Part shown: piece by piece, positions 13,273 to 24,589 of the stretch
Layout of the letters: every line of letters begins with the position of its first letter
Numbering within the stretch: position 1 is the stretch's first letter
Notes under the pieces: model-generated
Told to the model about the DNA's origin: nothing
Database searches by the model: none
Seen by the model: the letters and a program-made list of their open reading frames with translations, nothing else
Program-made: the position numbers and the translations under genes
From: Mastigias papua
Lineage: Eukaryota; Cnidaria; Scyphozoa; Rhizostomeae; Mastigiidae
Direction of reading: 5' to 3'
DNA: 64,000 bases
Assembly: GCA_964019165.1 (NCBI GenBank)
Contig: OZ025267.1
Coordinates: forward strand, 21,518,003-21,582,002

Positions 13273-13510
13273 CAGTTCTATGCTGCAAGAGAGTCACTTG
13301 TACTCAAAGGGAGGCTTTCAAGGTATGCTAGTTCTTTACAAGTCCAGCACCATTTCGGAAGAGAAATATTAAAATGGGTGCCTGTTGGGCAAAAGGCTGG
13401 GCTAGAAATGGTGGGTATAATTGTCTGCGTCATTTAGAAGCTTGAAGCAGGTATGAATAAACCTCTAATTTTGATACGCCGCAATCCAGTAGAATCCTAA
13501 CGGCAGAGGT
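13273..13510. repeat. Repeat family C, second copy
   Basis: It matches 1-240 nearly base for base, with small differences such as CACTTG for CACCTG. Like the first copy it lies just beyond the 3' end of a minus-strand polymerase relic, which supports it being part of that element. Confidence 0.75.
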
Positions 13511-14099
13511 CTAAGAAAAGAACTAAAGGTACAGAAGAATTCTGTTGCGATTAACTTCCATCTCCATGCATCTACATCTGCCTAAACCTAGTAACATTCC
13601 AGTACAACATAATGTGCTAACTGTGGACTGCCTTATGATGGATCAATTATAGAGTTCTTGCACTTCAACTCTATTCAACATTTTAACAGTTTAGAGTTTT
13701 TCACAAGATTCTCACACTCTCTTGAAGTATTAACAATCGTTATATTTCAACAGTGACAATCTATGCAGTGTGTTGAGAAGTAAACCTCAAAAAAACTGCA
13801 TACTTTGAGGAAAGGGTTAGCAAATAAGGCAATGTAAACCAAGTAAAATGCTGCAAGTGAGACTCATACTGGACAAGAGGCTATTACGAAGTAGGCCCGT
13901 ATTCGTAATAGCCTCATCATCATTCAATTTCGCAGCCGAAAAAGCAGAAAAAATAAATAATGGGAGGTTGTTGTGGAAAAACCAGTACAAAACAAGGTAG
14001 GCAGAGTTGTCTGCTTCATTTATCAGCTTAGAGCGGACAAGAATAGGCCTCTACTTTACTATGCCAACATCCACTAGAAACGTACCATCAGGGGTGTAC

Positions 14100-15060
14100 T
14101 TTTAATACAATTTCCTTTGATGATTCATAATTATAAATATCTTAAATACTGTTATGAATTTGTGGTTGATTTAGCCGTCTAAATATATACATAGTAAGTA
14201 TTGAGATATGGCCCATTGATATTAATAAGCGCACATATATCTCAAAGATCTACATTTGTTTCAGATGTATATCATTATCATCTTGTAAGAATGCATTTTA
14301 ATAATATTCCAAATTTTTCTGGCATATGTGTAATCTGCTAACACTTAAATTTTGCTTAGTTAATTTATCACAAAATTCTCCTGTTGTTAGTACATATTTC
14401 TGGTAGAATATCTTAAATGAATCCAAATATTCATAAGGACAAATATCATTTACATTTTGTATATAGAAACGATCGAACGGATTCAATTTTAATTTTTACA
14501 ACAGCTTTTTGACACCGTAATAAAATACAATAATGAGATTTTTTCTGCATTATTTCGAATTATCAACTGCTGATTCTAAAGAACATTATATAGATTGAAT
14601 GAATCAATATAAGCTCTTTTTCCTAATACAATAACCTTTATAATTTCGATAGCATTTCGCAAAAAATTTATCTGTAATTTAATAATTTACATTTCAAGCA
14701 CTTTGAACATTTCCTATGTATTTATCTGGAATATGGCAAGCGCACATTACAAAACTATTACTTATTTTACGTTCCTTATGTGAACGACATACAATTGTAC
14801 CTTTATGACTTTGTATATCAACATCTGTTAAAACCTGTTTTTAGTATTAATAAAATTTTTACAAGAAACACTCATTAAAACCATCAAATATAAAGTTAAA
14901 ATATAAATATGCACCAATGTACATACTAGTTTATATCCATAACTATAATTAATATGCTTTGAAATTCTTCTGCATAAAAATCACTTAAATTTCTTCTAGA
15001 ACTATCATTGATTGTATTTAACTTTGGGAATCTGCATAAATCACAAAAGGAGCGTTCATT
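14100..15060 (-). pseudogene. Polinton DNA polymerase B relic (copy 2)
   Basis: On the minus strand, 14298-14486 reads NPFDRFYIQN, ICPYEYLDSFKIFYQKYVL and EFCDKL. This is the YPYEYxxSWxRFxExxLPxxxxFYxxL segment of Polinton-type family B polymerases. Bases 14100-14250 match the QYGWTMSQYLP region of copy 1 at the DNA level. About 14700-15000 matches the zinc-ligand/HCH region and the YGCKL region of copy 1. Stops and frameshifts are frequent. The two relics are at the same relative position next to repeat C. Confidence 0.75.
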
Positions 15061-15800
15061 TCTTTATAATAATCTTAAATAGTAAATTACTCCTTTTTCT
15101 GGTATTATTGCTGTTCGTTTTGTCACTATTGAAATGTTGACAATCACTTTTTAGATGTTTCTTCACTAGGAAAAGCTTTATAAAGATCTTTACAAAATCG
15201 TTTTATTTCTAGAGCATAAATGTATTAACATCAGTTACTACAATATAGTGTAATTGTTTCTGCCGAGTAGAATTAGTAATTTTTCTTGCCATTTCTGACA
15301 GCTAACAGAACGAGTTATACTATTGTAAGTTAATTAATCTTCATATTTTCCATCTTTTTATCATTATTGTGGATCTCTTTTTAATCGAATTAATTTTTGT
15401 GCCTCACACCAACTAAAACATTATCCATCTTTGTTTTGTAGTTATACTAATCCTTTTCTTCAATGTTTAAATCCTAAAAGGAATTCGATACGCTGGTTAC
15501 TTTTACTGATCCATAAACTATAATGCCCCAATATATTATCTATTTCCAAAATTTCTCAATAAGATAAAGTCAGATATAATACGCAGAAAAACAACTATAT
15601 TTTATGTTAAATTAGAAACATAGTTGTTTTTCTGCGTATTATCTATTTCATATTTACTTTGTTCACTTATCTATTTTCCAGTTCTATTAGTTAATTTTCA
15701 TTTTTTAAGCCCTCAACAATATCAGTTCCATATACTATACTTTTCATTTAGAATTCAAATAAAAAGTTGCATACTACTATTCTTCATTTAATGCAGTATC
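15060..15800 (-). pseudogene. Upstream (N-terminal side) part of Polinton polymerase relic, repeated at 23290-23960
   Basis: This block continues copy 2 towards the polymerase N-terminus and is repeated at 23290-23960. Shared phrases include TTCACTAGGAAAAG, ATCGTTTTATTTCTAGAGCA and GAATTCGATACGCTGG. On the minus strand a patch reads EIKRFCKDL, then HLKSDCQHFNSDKTN in another frame, but the frame is broken. Bases 2000-2160 are the matching part beside copy 1. I assign it to the polymerase by position; the protein match is weak. Confidence 0.55.
15576..15642. repeat. Perfect 23-bp inverted repeat (hairpin)
   Basis: Bases 15576-15598 and 15620-15642 are exact reverse complements around a 21-nt spacer, containing TACGCAGAAAAACAACTAT. 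The counterpart locus at 23760 lacks it, so it arose or was inserted after the two copies split. It is not followed by a T-run that would suggest a terminator. Confidence 0.85.
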
Positions 15801-15829
15801 TTCCATATGTAGAATTCTTAGAAGTTATT

Positions 15830-15945
15830 CATGATACTATTCTATTAAATACCTTGATATAAGAAAGTATTTCTTTGATGTCAAAATATACTGGCCTATA
15901 TTCAACCAAAGGAACTTGGATATATCTATGGCACTAGCCTATATG
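15830..15945. repeat. Small fragment of repeat family A
   Basis: GAATTCTTAGAAG, TTGATATAAGA and ATTCAACCAAAGGAACTTGG match 19970-20070 and 20330-20360 of the main family A copy, with the middle missing. Confidence 0.6.
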
Positions 15946-16254
15946 AATATGAATCATCTAAATTTACTATATAGAATCCTTTTTTATTTGGTATTTGATC
16001 TCTCGTACATACTGCTAAAGGAACATTTCAATATTTGAACACATTCATATAAGTCTGATGTTATAATAACAATAATACCCGAATGTTTAATAACCACAGG
16101 ATGACCATTTCAGCATTGATATGCTGTTATCACGCTGAATCCTGTGCTTCCAAGTTATCTAAATGTTCAAAAATAAAAATACCAAAGGTACATAGTAAAT
16201 GATGCAGCAAACAGTGACAAAAAATTGTAAACGAAGGTCATAGGCAAACAATGT

Positions 16255-16565
16255 TCATGTTCAAAAAAGAGTGTTCAGTTTGTCAGAAAATTGAATATAG
16301 CTTGGCTCCTTCCTTGCCTCTATAGGCAGGTCATTGTACATTTGTGCTCCCACAAACTGTGCTGATTTGTTTTGCAAATTCATTTCTCAGTTTTGGAATC
16401 TTTAGGAGATATTTGCTATTACGAGTGCTTTAGATGTGCTCAATTTTTGTGAAATAATCGTGAAAATTCTCACAACATGTACCATCCAGGAATCTTCTGA
16501 CAAATTTAGTTGCATATACATGTTTACATAACATATGATAATGGTTTATCTACAAAAGAAGGTTT
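16255..16565 (-). pseudogene. LINE reverse transcriptase C-terminal fragment
   Basis: The minus strand from about 16560 down reads TRNSKYLLKIPKLRNEFAKQ in one frame. In a shifted frame it continues as FVGAQMYNDLPIEARKEPSY and QFSDKLNTLF. This is the tail pattern of CR1/jockey-like LINEs: basic patch, FxGAxxWNxLP, IR/FKxxL. A frameshift separates the halves. It is a 5'-truncated dead tail, unlike the one at 18482. Confidence 0.65.
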
Positions 16566-16859
16566 ACTAGTGGCATGTCTTTGAATGTACTGTTTTTTCA
16601 TAGGAGTAATCCTGATCTTTTTTTATTTGCTAACATAATTTGCTTTTCAAAATGCTCTTGTGGTGATTCAGGTGTTAGGATACGAAAACTTTGTCCTTTC
16701 TGTGTTCTACCTATTGTAAACCTTTACTACATTTTATCGTTCCACTACTACATCTCCCCATTTGTAATCCACTATCAGTAAGTGTTTTTGGTAATAGTGG
16801 AATATCAATTGATGCTGCTAATCCACCTAGAAATCTACCTTGTTGATCTGGTTTTAAAT

Positions 16860-17123
16860 CTATCTGTACACACCTTGTTGTGCTTGATGCATAGCTCCTA
16901 TTTGTGATGGAGTAAATACATCAGTATATGGTAAGAAATTTAGTATCTGTTCTGGTTGCCTGAAAATGTTACTTCCAAATAACTTTTCAATGTCTAGTGA
17001 TGCTAATGTTGGGCTAACACCTTGTGCGAGACAATATAAAACATTTGCTGCAACTTTTGTAAAAGATGGAAGAGCTTTTGTAGCTAAACCTGCTAGTAAT
17101 GAAAAGATACTTCCTCCTTTCAT
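16860..17123 (-). CDS. Small hydrophobic virion-like protein of Polinton-type element
   Basis: An 87-codon ATG frame begins MKGGSIFSLLAGLATKALPS. It continues with a Gly/Ala/Leu-rich hydrophobic stretch, an SLDIEKLFG-like turn, and a C-terminal LPYTDVFTPSQIGAMHQ segment. I recognise the pattern (GGSLF...LLxLGxKxLP...LGxDKxFG...FTPxQI) from a small, probably capsid-associated or pX-like protein repeatedly found in Polinton/adintovirus-like elements of invertebrates. Its exact role is unknown. In those relatives the part encoded at 17124-17235 is usually the N-terminus of the same protein. Here the two overlap by ATGA in different frames, so this is either a frameshifted relic or two overlapping genes. 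Confidence 0.55.
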   Translation of the reverse strand: MKGGSIFSLLAGLATKALPSFTKVAANVLYCLAQGVSPTLASLDIEKLFGSNIFRQPEQILNFLPYTDVFTPSQIGAMHQAQQGVYR

Positions 17124-17235
17124 TGCTTCTGTTCCAAAATTTTAATTTCAACACCTTTTTGAATGTTTTTAACTTGTGTTTGAGTAAACGGGACTTCACT
17201 AAGATCTAATCCGTATAATTGGTAGGATGAACTCA
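17121..17235 (-). CDS. N-terminal piece of the same virion-like protein (38 codons)
   Basis: A short ATG frame reads MSSSYQLYGLDLSEVPFTQT followed by QVKNIQKGVEIKI and stops at TGA. That stop overlaps the ATG of the next frame (ATGA at the junction). The YQLYGxxLS start and the LTQTQIxxIxKA-like repeat are characteristic of the N-terminal half of the virion-like protein described next to it. A single-base indel would explain the split. Confidence 0.5.
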
Positions 17236-17378
17236 TTGTAAATTTATTGTAAATAATATTGTGCTATATACATTTCCAAAAAATAAATTTATAAAAAAAA
17301 TATTCTTCAATGCAAAATGTTTTTGATACATTGCTAAGTATGTATATCAATCTTCATCTTCATCACATTTATATGGTT

Positions 17379-17830
17379 TCAATAATGAGTATGTGTATTC
17401 ATATTTATAGTTTTTATATTATCTTTAATTCTTAATTCTTCAAATATTAATTTTTCATTATAGTAATTTCGATGAAGCTTTCTATTTATTTCAATTTCTC
17501 TCATAAATGATTTAGGAAGATAAACATATACCATTTCCAGTGATTCTTCATCCTTTAGTTTGGCAACTGCACTTTCTCCATATTTTGTATTAAAGTAAAT
17601 TTCTCTTATATTATATGTAGAATTTTTCAACTCCAACTTCAAACTTAACTGCTTGTGATAAATCATCTTCAGCATTTTCAAAATCTGCTTCTTGTGGATA
17701 ACTATCATCGATATAAAGATTGCTATCTGTTTTCAGATACACTCTTTCCTTTAACCTTACCTTCCGAGATAATATACTCATCATCTTCTACTTGACTACT
17801 AATTAGTTTTTGCTTCAAGTAACTTGTAGG
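17379..17830 (-). pseudogene. Small ORF relic of Polinton-style element
   Basis: The frame 17379-17708 contains IYFNTKYGESAVAKLKDEES, then VYVYLPKSF and a charged tail. The KYGxxxVAxL...VxLPKRF pattern is familiar from small, uncharacterised, possibly nucleic-acid-binding proteins encoded by invertebrate mobile elements. Upstream, two other frames read VEDDEYIISEGKVKGKS and NLYIDDSYPQEADFENAEDD, so the gene is frame-broken or two genes abut. I cannot name a function. The same strand and neighbourhood as the virion-like frame and the polymerase relic support one element. Confidence 0.45.
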
Positions 17831-18420
17831 ATATATTTTAAAAATTGTCCATCACCATATCCATTATTTTATGAATTTGGTAATAGAAATAATAATAATG
17901 ACTCGCCATACTTATTATTCCTTGAAATTTCTTTTCTTTTCTCTATAGTCTTAAAAACAACACTAGTTGCGTTTATGTATAGTAATATTTATATCTTGAT
18001 ATGTTGTTCTATAACTTTCACTTCGCGTATACCTATATAAAAATAGAACTCTAATAAAAAAAGAAATTATGACTCACTAATGAAGTTTGTAATTATTGTT
18101 TTAAAATCGAAATCAGAGCTTAAAATGAAGTAAAGTGGCAGAGAAAATTGATGGTGAGCTAGTATGGTGCGTAGGACTTGATATAGAAAAAATACAGAGA
18201 AAACACCCCTAAAAATGTTGGTGAGGTTGAAAAATGTTGAACGAAAAATAAGCTAAAAACGGCGGAAAATTGCTGAGGAATGCTGTAATCTGGAGGAGTT
18301 GGTTTTGGAAGGGTGATTTCGGAGAAATGGTTGAAAAATGAGTCAAAATGAGTGTCGGGCTGGATAGTGAAAAAGTTTGGAACAATTGGATTGCGTTAAG
18401 ACCAGCCTTTTCTATATTAA
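17831..18420. other. Gene-free stretch, nothing recognised
   Basis: No family match and no clear repeat partner. The frames seen are short. Confidence 0.4.
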
Positions 18421-18481
18421 TGGAGGGAGATCTAGACTCTTTTTCTATCCCTACGTTAGTGTAGCAAAGGAAAGCCATGTA

Positions 18482-18830
18482 GAAGGTATCCATATTTGGG
18501 AATTTTTTGTAGAAAAGGACATGCCTTACAATCTCTGTGCCAAGGTACAATGCAGCCTTCCATCAGTACAAACAAATAGATATGGACTAAACTCTCTCTC
18601 ATTTAGAGGAAGTCTCCTATGGAATATTCTAAATGATGAAATAAAGACAGCTGGCACCTTGACAAAATTAAAAAGATTGATCCCAAAGTGGGATGGCAAA
18701 TCATGCAAATATTCAATTTGTAAATAAATATGCATTTGTATTTCCATTAATTTTTGTTTTAAATACTAGGTCTTAATTAGGTTTTTAGAAACTATATTTT
18801 ATAGCTAACTTTAAATAATATTTTAACGAT
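18482..18830 (+). pseudogene. 5'-truncated CR1-like LINE tail inserted in repeat copy
   Basis: One open frame ends at 18727 and reads FVEKDMPYNL, QCSLPSVQTNRYGLNSLSFR, GSLLWNILNDEIKTAGTL and IPKWDGKSC. This is the classic C-terminus of CR1/jockey-superfamily reverse transcriptase proteins (RTNQYGxxSFSFRGxxLWNSLP...FKxxIKxWDG). It is followed by ~100 bp of 3' UTR. The duplicated locus at 27230-27270 lacks it: there the flanks CTACGTTAGTGTAGCA...AAAGCCAT and TACAATTGT...GGAGGAGGC are nearly adjacent, giving a natural empty site. The rest of the LINE was lost by 5' truncation at insertion. Confidence 0.8.
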
Positions 18831-20862
18831 GATACAATTGTGAAAAAAGGTGGTAGCGGAGGAGGCCCCGCAGCTTCGTTTTGTAGAGCGCACGATCATT
18901 GCAAAGGTTCATCGCAATGGTATGTTGAAAACATCCTATTTGTTATATGCCCTTTGCTGAGAAGGTAGAAGTACATATGCAATATGGCCGACGCAAATGC
19001 AAACAACGATATTAATAATGGCTGGTATCATATTTGCTTCAAATACTTCAAGTAAAAAGTCAATGCAACAATACGCTACTAGGCCATCATGCTGATTGCT
19101 AGATAAACCATCTCCCAAGAATCATTACTCAAAATTCCCTCCTCAATAATAATCCAAAACATCTCAATAGTAAGTTAAATTTAATTTCAACTCAAAGCTG
19201 AAGAAACAAAGAATATTTTCCTGCCTTAACTAACTGAGTAAATGCAATGAACTACGAGAATCATGTTATGTATATTTTCAAAAGTTGGCCATGTATGCGC
19301 ATACTGTTCGAGCGTAGGCCTGGTTCATGACAACAACTGTCTATAAAAATGTTCAGTTCTGGAATTTCGCAATATTTAAGGAGAAGCATCGTTGATAAAT
19401 TTACCAACTTTTGCAATTTGGAACTGCCGACTACCCACATTTTATTTCGTACAGTCATCCACCTTTATAGGAAAACCACCATTGCGAATGTTCATTAAAG
19501 TTTATGAATAAATAGTATAACCACTGTTGAAATTCTTCGCAAACAATGCAGAAAAGTTGTAAGCCTATAAATGAAACTTAGAAATTATCTCCCGAAACCT
19601 TGCAGGGATAGCAAATTACTTTAATCAAAAGGGCATATCTCGTTCACATCGTCCCCTCTTCTACCGAGTGCATACATAATGACCACTTTGATTGACGTTC
19701 ATAGATGCTATCCTGTCAATTCATTTGCTAATACAAGAAACAACATCCGGCGAACAGCGACCTTACGATAAAGAAAGGAAGGGGAACCGATAATCTTTTC
19801 ATTAGAAAATCAAACTGTTAAGTGGCATTTGATGCCCCTAAACATACATTTTATTACAATACAGGGGCCTGCTACTACAGTTTAAGTAATTTCGTCTATT
19901 ACAGAGTGCCAATTTCTTCTTGATTGTAATAGGCAGAAAAAATTTAAGATAATGTCGAATATAACATCTGTAAAATTCTTAGAAGCTATTCATGATGCTG
20001 CTCTATTAAATGTCTTGATATAAGATGAAGGATTTCTTTGATGTCAAATTATATTGGCCTATCCTAAAACTCCTTTCAGCTACTACATTGTTTGGGAGTG
20101 AATATTCTTCCAAATTTGCCCCCACACGCAGAGGTAACTGAAGGATAATAGAGGCTCGAATAGGAGTACCTGTAAACTTCTTTGAAACGCTCCATTACGA
20201 GTTGAGATATCCCCTTGGATGTCAAATTGTATAGATCTACTCTAGCATAGTAAAGACTTTTATACAAGTTAATAAAGGCAGATGGTTAAGAACGTGATGG
20301 AATACTGTACATATTACATTTCACAACTTTAGAATTCAACCAAAGGAACTTGGGATATATCTATGACACTAACCTAAGGACTAGCAATAAGAAACATAGG
20401 CAAATATCAAAATCCTCCAAAATCCAGAAAGGTAAATATAATACCTGTACTGAATGTAGTTTCCTTCCTTATTTGTCTTCTTTATAATTACAGTAATGTT
20501 TCCTTCGTCATAGAAAGGATAACACTTTTCACTTTTCACTGCACTTCCGCGCAATTTCATCTATGGGACAAAATGATATCAAGTAGTTGCAATCGATAAT
20601 TCTTCCCAATGACACAAAAGTTGCTACAACGTATATGTTATTGCAATCCACAGACTGGATGATAGAAATTGTAGTGATTGGTACATATAGAGAGCTCGAC
20701 ACCCTTGAACTTTGTCTTCTATGTTGGTATGAAGCTATATAAACAAACCAACTTAGAAACATATAATGTGACCACCTGCAAAAATTCTTGGAAAACATGG
20801 AGATGTGATTCACAACCCCACACTTCTTCCCATCACTTTCACTATCATATGCTTATACATTT

Positions 20863-21655
20863 GGGGTCATTCAATTAGTGCGTACGCTCTAAATTGGCTA
20901 AAATTTACCCCCCTCCCCCTCGTAAACACACGTACACTTGATTCGCACCCCCCTTTTGCGTACGTACTCTTGGTTACTTGACCCTCCCCCCATCTCTAAA
21001 AGAAAGTTTCTAAATATTCAAAACTACGAGGAAAGACTTTTAAGCATTCACGAGACATTAAAATGATCGCTACATATGTATTTCATGAAAAATCTATAAT
21101 ATTGTTCAAACAAAACAGCATTAACCTAGAACAGGGGTGTCAAATTCATTTGACCCAAGGGCCATATAGGGTATAACATGGCGCCACAATGGCCGGGTAG
21201 GTTGACGGAACCCGAGAGAACTAGGTAATAGGGGCTTTCAAATATACATAACTCATCGCATGTTTCCTATCTGGCACGCTAGACAACGGCGAAAAACTGG
21301 GTATTCCGCCGTGTAAATGCCACTAGTAAATGCCGCTATTACAAAGGGAGAAATATTGCTAAGCTTCAGTTTATTCAAAATTCCTAGGGGACCACATTGA
21401 CGGATTCGGCTTGCGGGCCGTATGTTTGACACCCCCGTACTAGAAGTAATTTCAACTGAATACGTACTACATTAATTAAATGTCTGTGAAGGGTCATTTG
21501 CCAATGAAAATATTGCAGGATGTATGCAAAAAGTTGATAATTTTCGCATTGCGTACGTACTTCATGTGTCAACCCTCTCCCCCCTTGTACGCATTCGTAC
21601 GTATTTGCTTGACCCCCCTCCCCTCTTTGTGCGTACGTACTAAATGAATGACCCC
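20863..21655. mobile_element. MITE with GGGGTCATTCA ends, carrying a nested MITE
   Basis: The left end GGGGTCATTCAATTAGTGCG and the right end GCGTACGTACTAAATGAATGACCCC, read inward, form a terminal inverted repeat. It continues imperfectly inward through C-rich runs and repeated GCGTACGTAC motifs for more than 100 bp on each side. The flanks are ATTT on both sides, and the empty copy at about 29405 has a single ATTT, so a 4-bp target duplication is likely. There is no transposase. Without the inner element it is about 480 bp. It was mobilised in trans; I do not assign a superfamily. Confidence 0.82.
21132..21437. mobile_element. hAT-like MITE nested in the larger MITE
   Basis: The ends are CAGGGGTGTCAAA on the left and TTTGACACCCCCG on the right, with inner matches GGGCCATA / GCGGGCCGTA. 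These are typical hAT-type terminal inverted repeats. The 8-bp flanks ACCTAGAA and TACTAGAA agree at six positions, consistent with an aged 8-bp hAT target duplication. It is non-autonomous and ~306 bp long. Confidence 0.82.
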
Positions 21656-22109
21656 ATTTAAAAACATCTATCTTACTACATCGTATATAAATTTATGTCA
21701 ACGACACTTCTGTGTTACAAGTAGTCTCTGATTTTGATACAACAGTAAACGTAATCAATCTTGATCTTGTCTGTATTTGAGAAAGCTTTAGGGCATTCGT
21801 GTGCGGCGTATATTCAGTGTTAATTGTGAAAATTTTCTAAAAATCAACTATATCGTTTTCACTCTATTGGTTTTACCAATAACATTATAGATTAGACTTG
21901 ACACAAGGCTCCCATGCTTTTTGCAATATCATCACTCACTTCAATTTGATGATGAAAAGTTTTCAGTGGTTTGAAAAATAGTTTTAAAGCGAGCTGCATA
22001 ATTTTAGAGAACAATTCAACACTGTGGCCCGAGCAATATGCTATATTGTAGATGTGTTGTAAATGGCCAAGGATCCCTCAATGAAGCAGTTGGCATGTAG
22101 CCATCAAGA

Positions 22110-22287
22110 GACAAAAGATATTCCGAGCCCCGTGGTCTGTGGAATACTCAATTTGACCGTAGGCTAAAGTGTCCTCGAGAAATTTACTGACTGCACGTGA
22201 CGCAGTAAGCCATACAGTGATGAAGCTTTGAGCTCCGTTCAAATTGAGTATTCTACAGACTAAGGGGGCTCGGAATGTCTTCTCTCT
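22110..22287. mobile_element. MITE at the edge of the duplication
   Basis: The left end reads AGATATTCCGAGCCCC...GGTCTGTGGAATACTCAATTTGA. The right end, reverse-complemented, reads AGACATTCCGAGCCCC...AGTCTGTAGAATACTCAATTTGA. This gives a ~50-bp terminal inverted repeat in a ~178-bp element. The homology with copy 2 of the duplication stops at its left end. No coding sequence is present. Confidence 0.75.
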
Positions 22288-23289
22288 AAATCATGATTTT
22301 ATTGCATACCCGATACGTCTTTCGGTGCATTCCAGCCAGTAAAATGAACACAATGATTGGATCAACCGGAACTTGGATTTCCGTAGCTTGACCTTGAGTA
22401 CGAATCGGGTTGTACAGTATCTACGTATGTCTATATGACAGAGGCGGATCCAGGATAAAATCCGACTGTAGCTCAACAACATATAACTAGGCGTGGCCAA
22501 TTAAATTGGGTGTAGTCAGTTCTCCTACATGTAATACACATGCAAATAAACAGGGTGCTATGAACTTTATACCATCATTAGTTGTGCTTAGATGAAAGTC
22601 AGGTTTGGCAAACTTGTAATTACTGATTTCGTAAATCAAAATGCTGTATACACTGCTTTCTTTCAATTGGATATTAGCACACTATCTCTGTTCAAGCACA
22701 ATTAAAAAAGTAAGAATGCATGGAAAAGATGAATTCTAATATGAACAGTATTCACTACAACTTTTTTCTTTTTCATGTCATCAAAAAAGTGTCAATCTTC
22801 TGTAACTGCCGTTGCTGTATAGGATATTTCGTCATCAACTCTCATCTACCACCACCACTTACATCAATTGCATAATACGATCTCTAAAAACAACCCAATG
22901 AAATAAGAAAATAAAAAAAAGTATCTAATGTAGACCACATGTCTCAGAAATGAGATCCTCCTGCAACTTAAAGCATCGAAAAGCAATTTAAAGCAGCTAC
23001 AGATACATCTACCAGAAATATAACTTGAAGGGGAAGAATCAGCTGAATCAACAGATAAAATTATATAAAATAAATTATGTGGATTTTGGCAAGACATCTT
23101 CATAACTCAATACTTGTCAAATATCTCAAATACACTGCCAAATTTTCGTCACCAACTGGTGCCAAAGAGTAAGGGTTATATAAGCAAGTCTCATCATCAG
23201 AAGTTCTAAATTTTGGAAAGTAAAAAACAACTCATTTTATCTTCAAATTGATGTATTGTGCACTGCAACATTCTGAGCCATTTTAGCAA
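22288..23289. other. Gene-free stretch
   Basis: No gene is recognised. The phrase GAGGCGGATCCAGGA at 22441 resembles the end of a common MITE type, but I could not find the opposite end. Confidence 0.4.
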
Positions 23290-23960
23290 ATTGGATTGCC
23301 CAAAAACTATTCCTTTTCTGGTATTATTTCTGTTCGTTTTGTCACTATTGACAAGTTGACAATCACTTTCTAGATGTTTCTTCACTAGGAAAAGTTTTAT
23401 CTACAAAATCTACACAGTCTTTACAAAATCGTTTTATTTCTAGAGCATAAATGCATTAACATCAGTTACTACAATACAGTGTGATTGTTTCTACCGTGTG
23501 TAATTAGTAATTTTTCTTGCCATTTCTGACAGCTAACACAACGAGTTATACTATTGAAAGTCAATTAATTTTCATATTTTTCATCTGTTATTATTATTGT
23601 GGGTCTCTTTTTAATGGGCATAATTTTTATGCATGACACCAACTAAAACATTATCCATCTTTGTTTTGTAGTTATACTAATCATTTTCTTAAATGTTTTA
23701 ATCCTAAAAGGAATTCGATACGCTGGTTACTTTTAATGGTCCATAAACTACAACCCCCTAATATATTATCTATTTCATATTTACTTTCTTCACTTATCTA
23801 TCTTCTAATTCTATCAGTTGATTTTACATTTATTTAAACGCTTAACAATATCAGTTCCATATATTATACTTTTCATTTAGAATTCAAATAGAAAGTTGAA
23901 TAATACTATTTTTCATTTAATACAGTCTCTTCCTTATAAAATCCACTAGTTACATTATTA
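23290..23960 (-). pseudogene. Polinton polymerase upstream region, third copy
   Basis: It is the counterpart of 15060-15800, with the same order of landmarks and ~85-90% similarity by eye. It lacks the 23-bp hairpin. The polymerase body itself is not found to the left, so only this part was kept or inserted. Confidence 0.6.
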
Positions 23961-24589
23961 CTTATTTTACAACATTTAAACTTCATTTAACCACTGCTTT
24001 ATGATTTTTCTTTTTTTTGCATTTCTGCTCTATTCAAAATATTTTAATTTACTAGTCTCAAGGACAAACCAGTAATTCACATATAATTTTCCGTGTTCGA
24101 TTTCGCATTGAATGTCTTGATATAGAAACATACATGCTCTGTATGATATCCAACAAAGAGCTTCCCTTCCAAAAGTAGATATGGGGAGGACTTCTCCTTA
24201 AAGTAAGATTTGAAGAGATCCAACTATTACTGGTTGGCTTACTGCAAGGAGCAACAGAATATCTACTTGTCTCTAAACAAATTATAGAGGATTTAAGGGT
24301 ATTGATGTCTGCTATTTTTTAAAGAATTAAAGGCAATTTATAAAGGTTGTATCCCCTTTTTCACTGACAGTGAGATTCTCTATGGTAGCTTTACCAAGCC
24401 GTGTGGAAAATAGTAAAGGTGGTAGGTATGGTCATCTGCCCATGCTAGAAGTTGAAAGAAAATATATATGGGAAAGAACTCAAGGCCGATTTTATATCCT
24501 TGAGTCAGTTTTTGAGCATGGATAAAATAAATCTAACTGCTGATTTCACAGTGGTTGTATCGTATATCAAGCATTTCTATTGATCGTCA
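23961..24589. other. Gene-free stretch, nothing recognised
   Basis: Short frames only, with no partner repeat seen. Confidence 0.4.

Larger units (their letters stand above)
18850..22110. repeat. Segmental duplication, copy 1 (repeat family A)
   Basis: It is highly similar to 27270-29865, often over hundreds of bases with only scattered differences (for example 19340-19480 against 27900-28020). It includes a MITE pair (20863-21655) absent from copy 2. It lacks about 150 bp that copy 2 has at 27500-27645, a piece the older copy at 8130-8280 also keeps. Homology starts again to the left in the ~60 bp before the LINE tail (18425-18481 against 27187-27240). Confidence 0.88.

Noticed and set aside
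15576..15642. Hairpin as a transcription terminator
   Set aside because: Eukaryotic repeat context, no T-run after the stem and no gene ending there.
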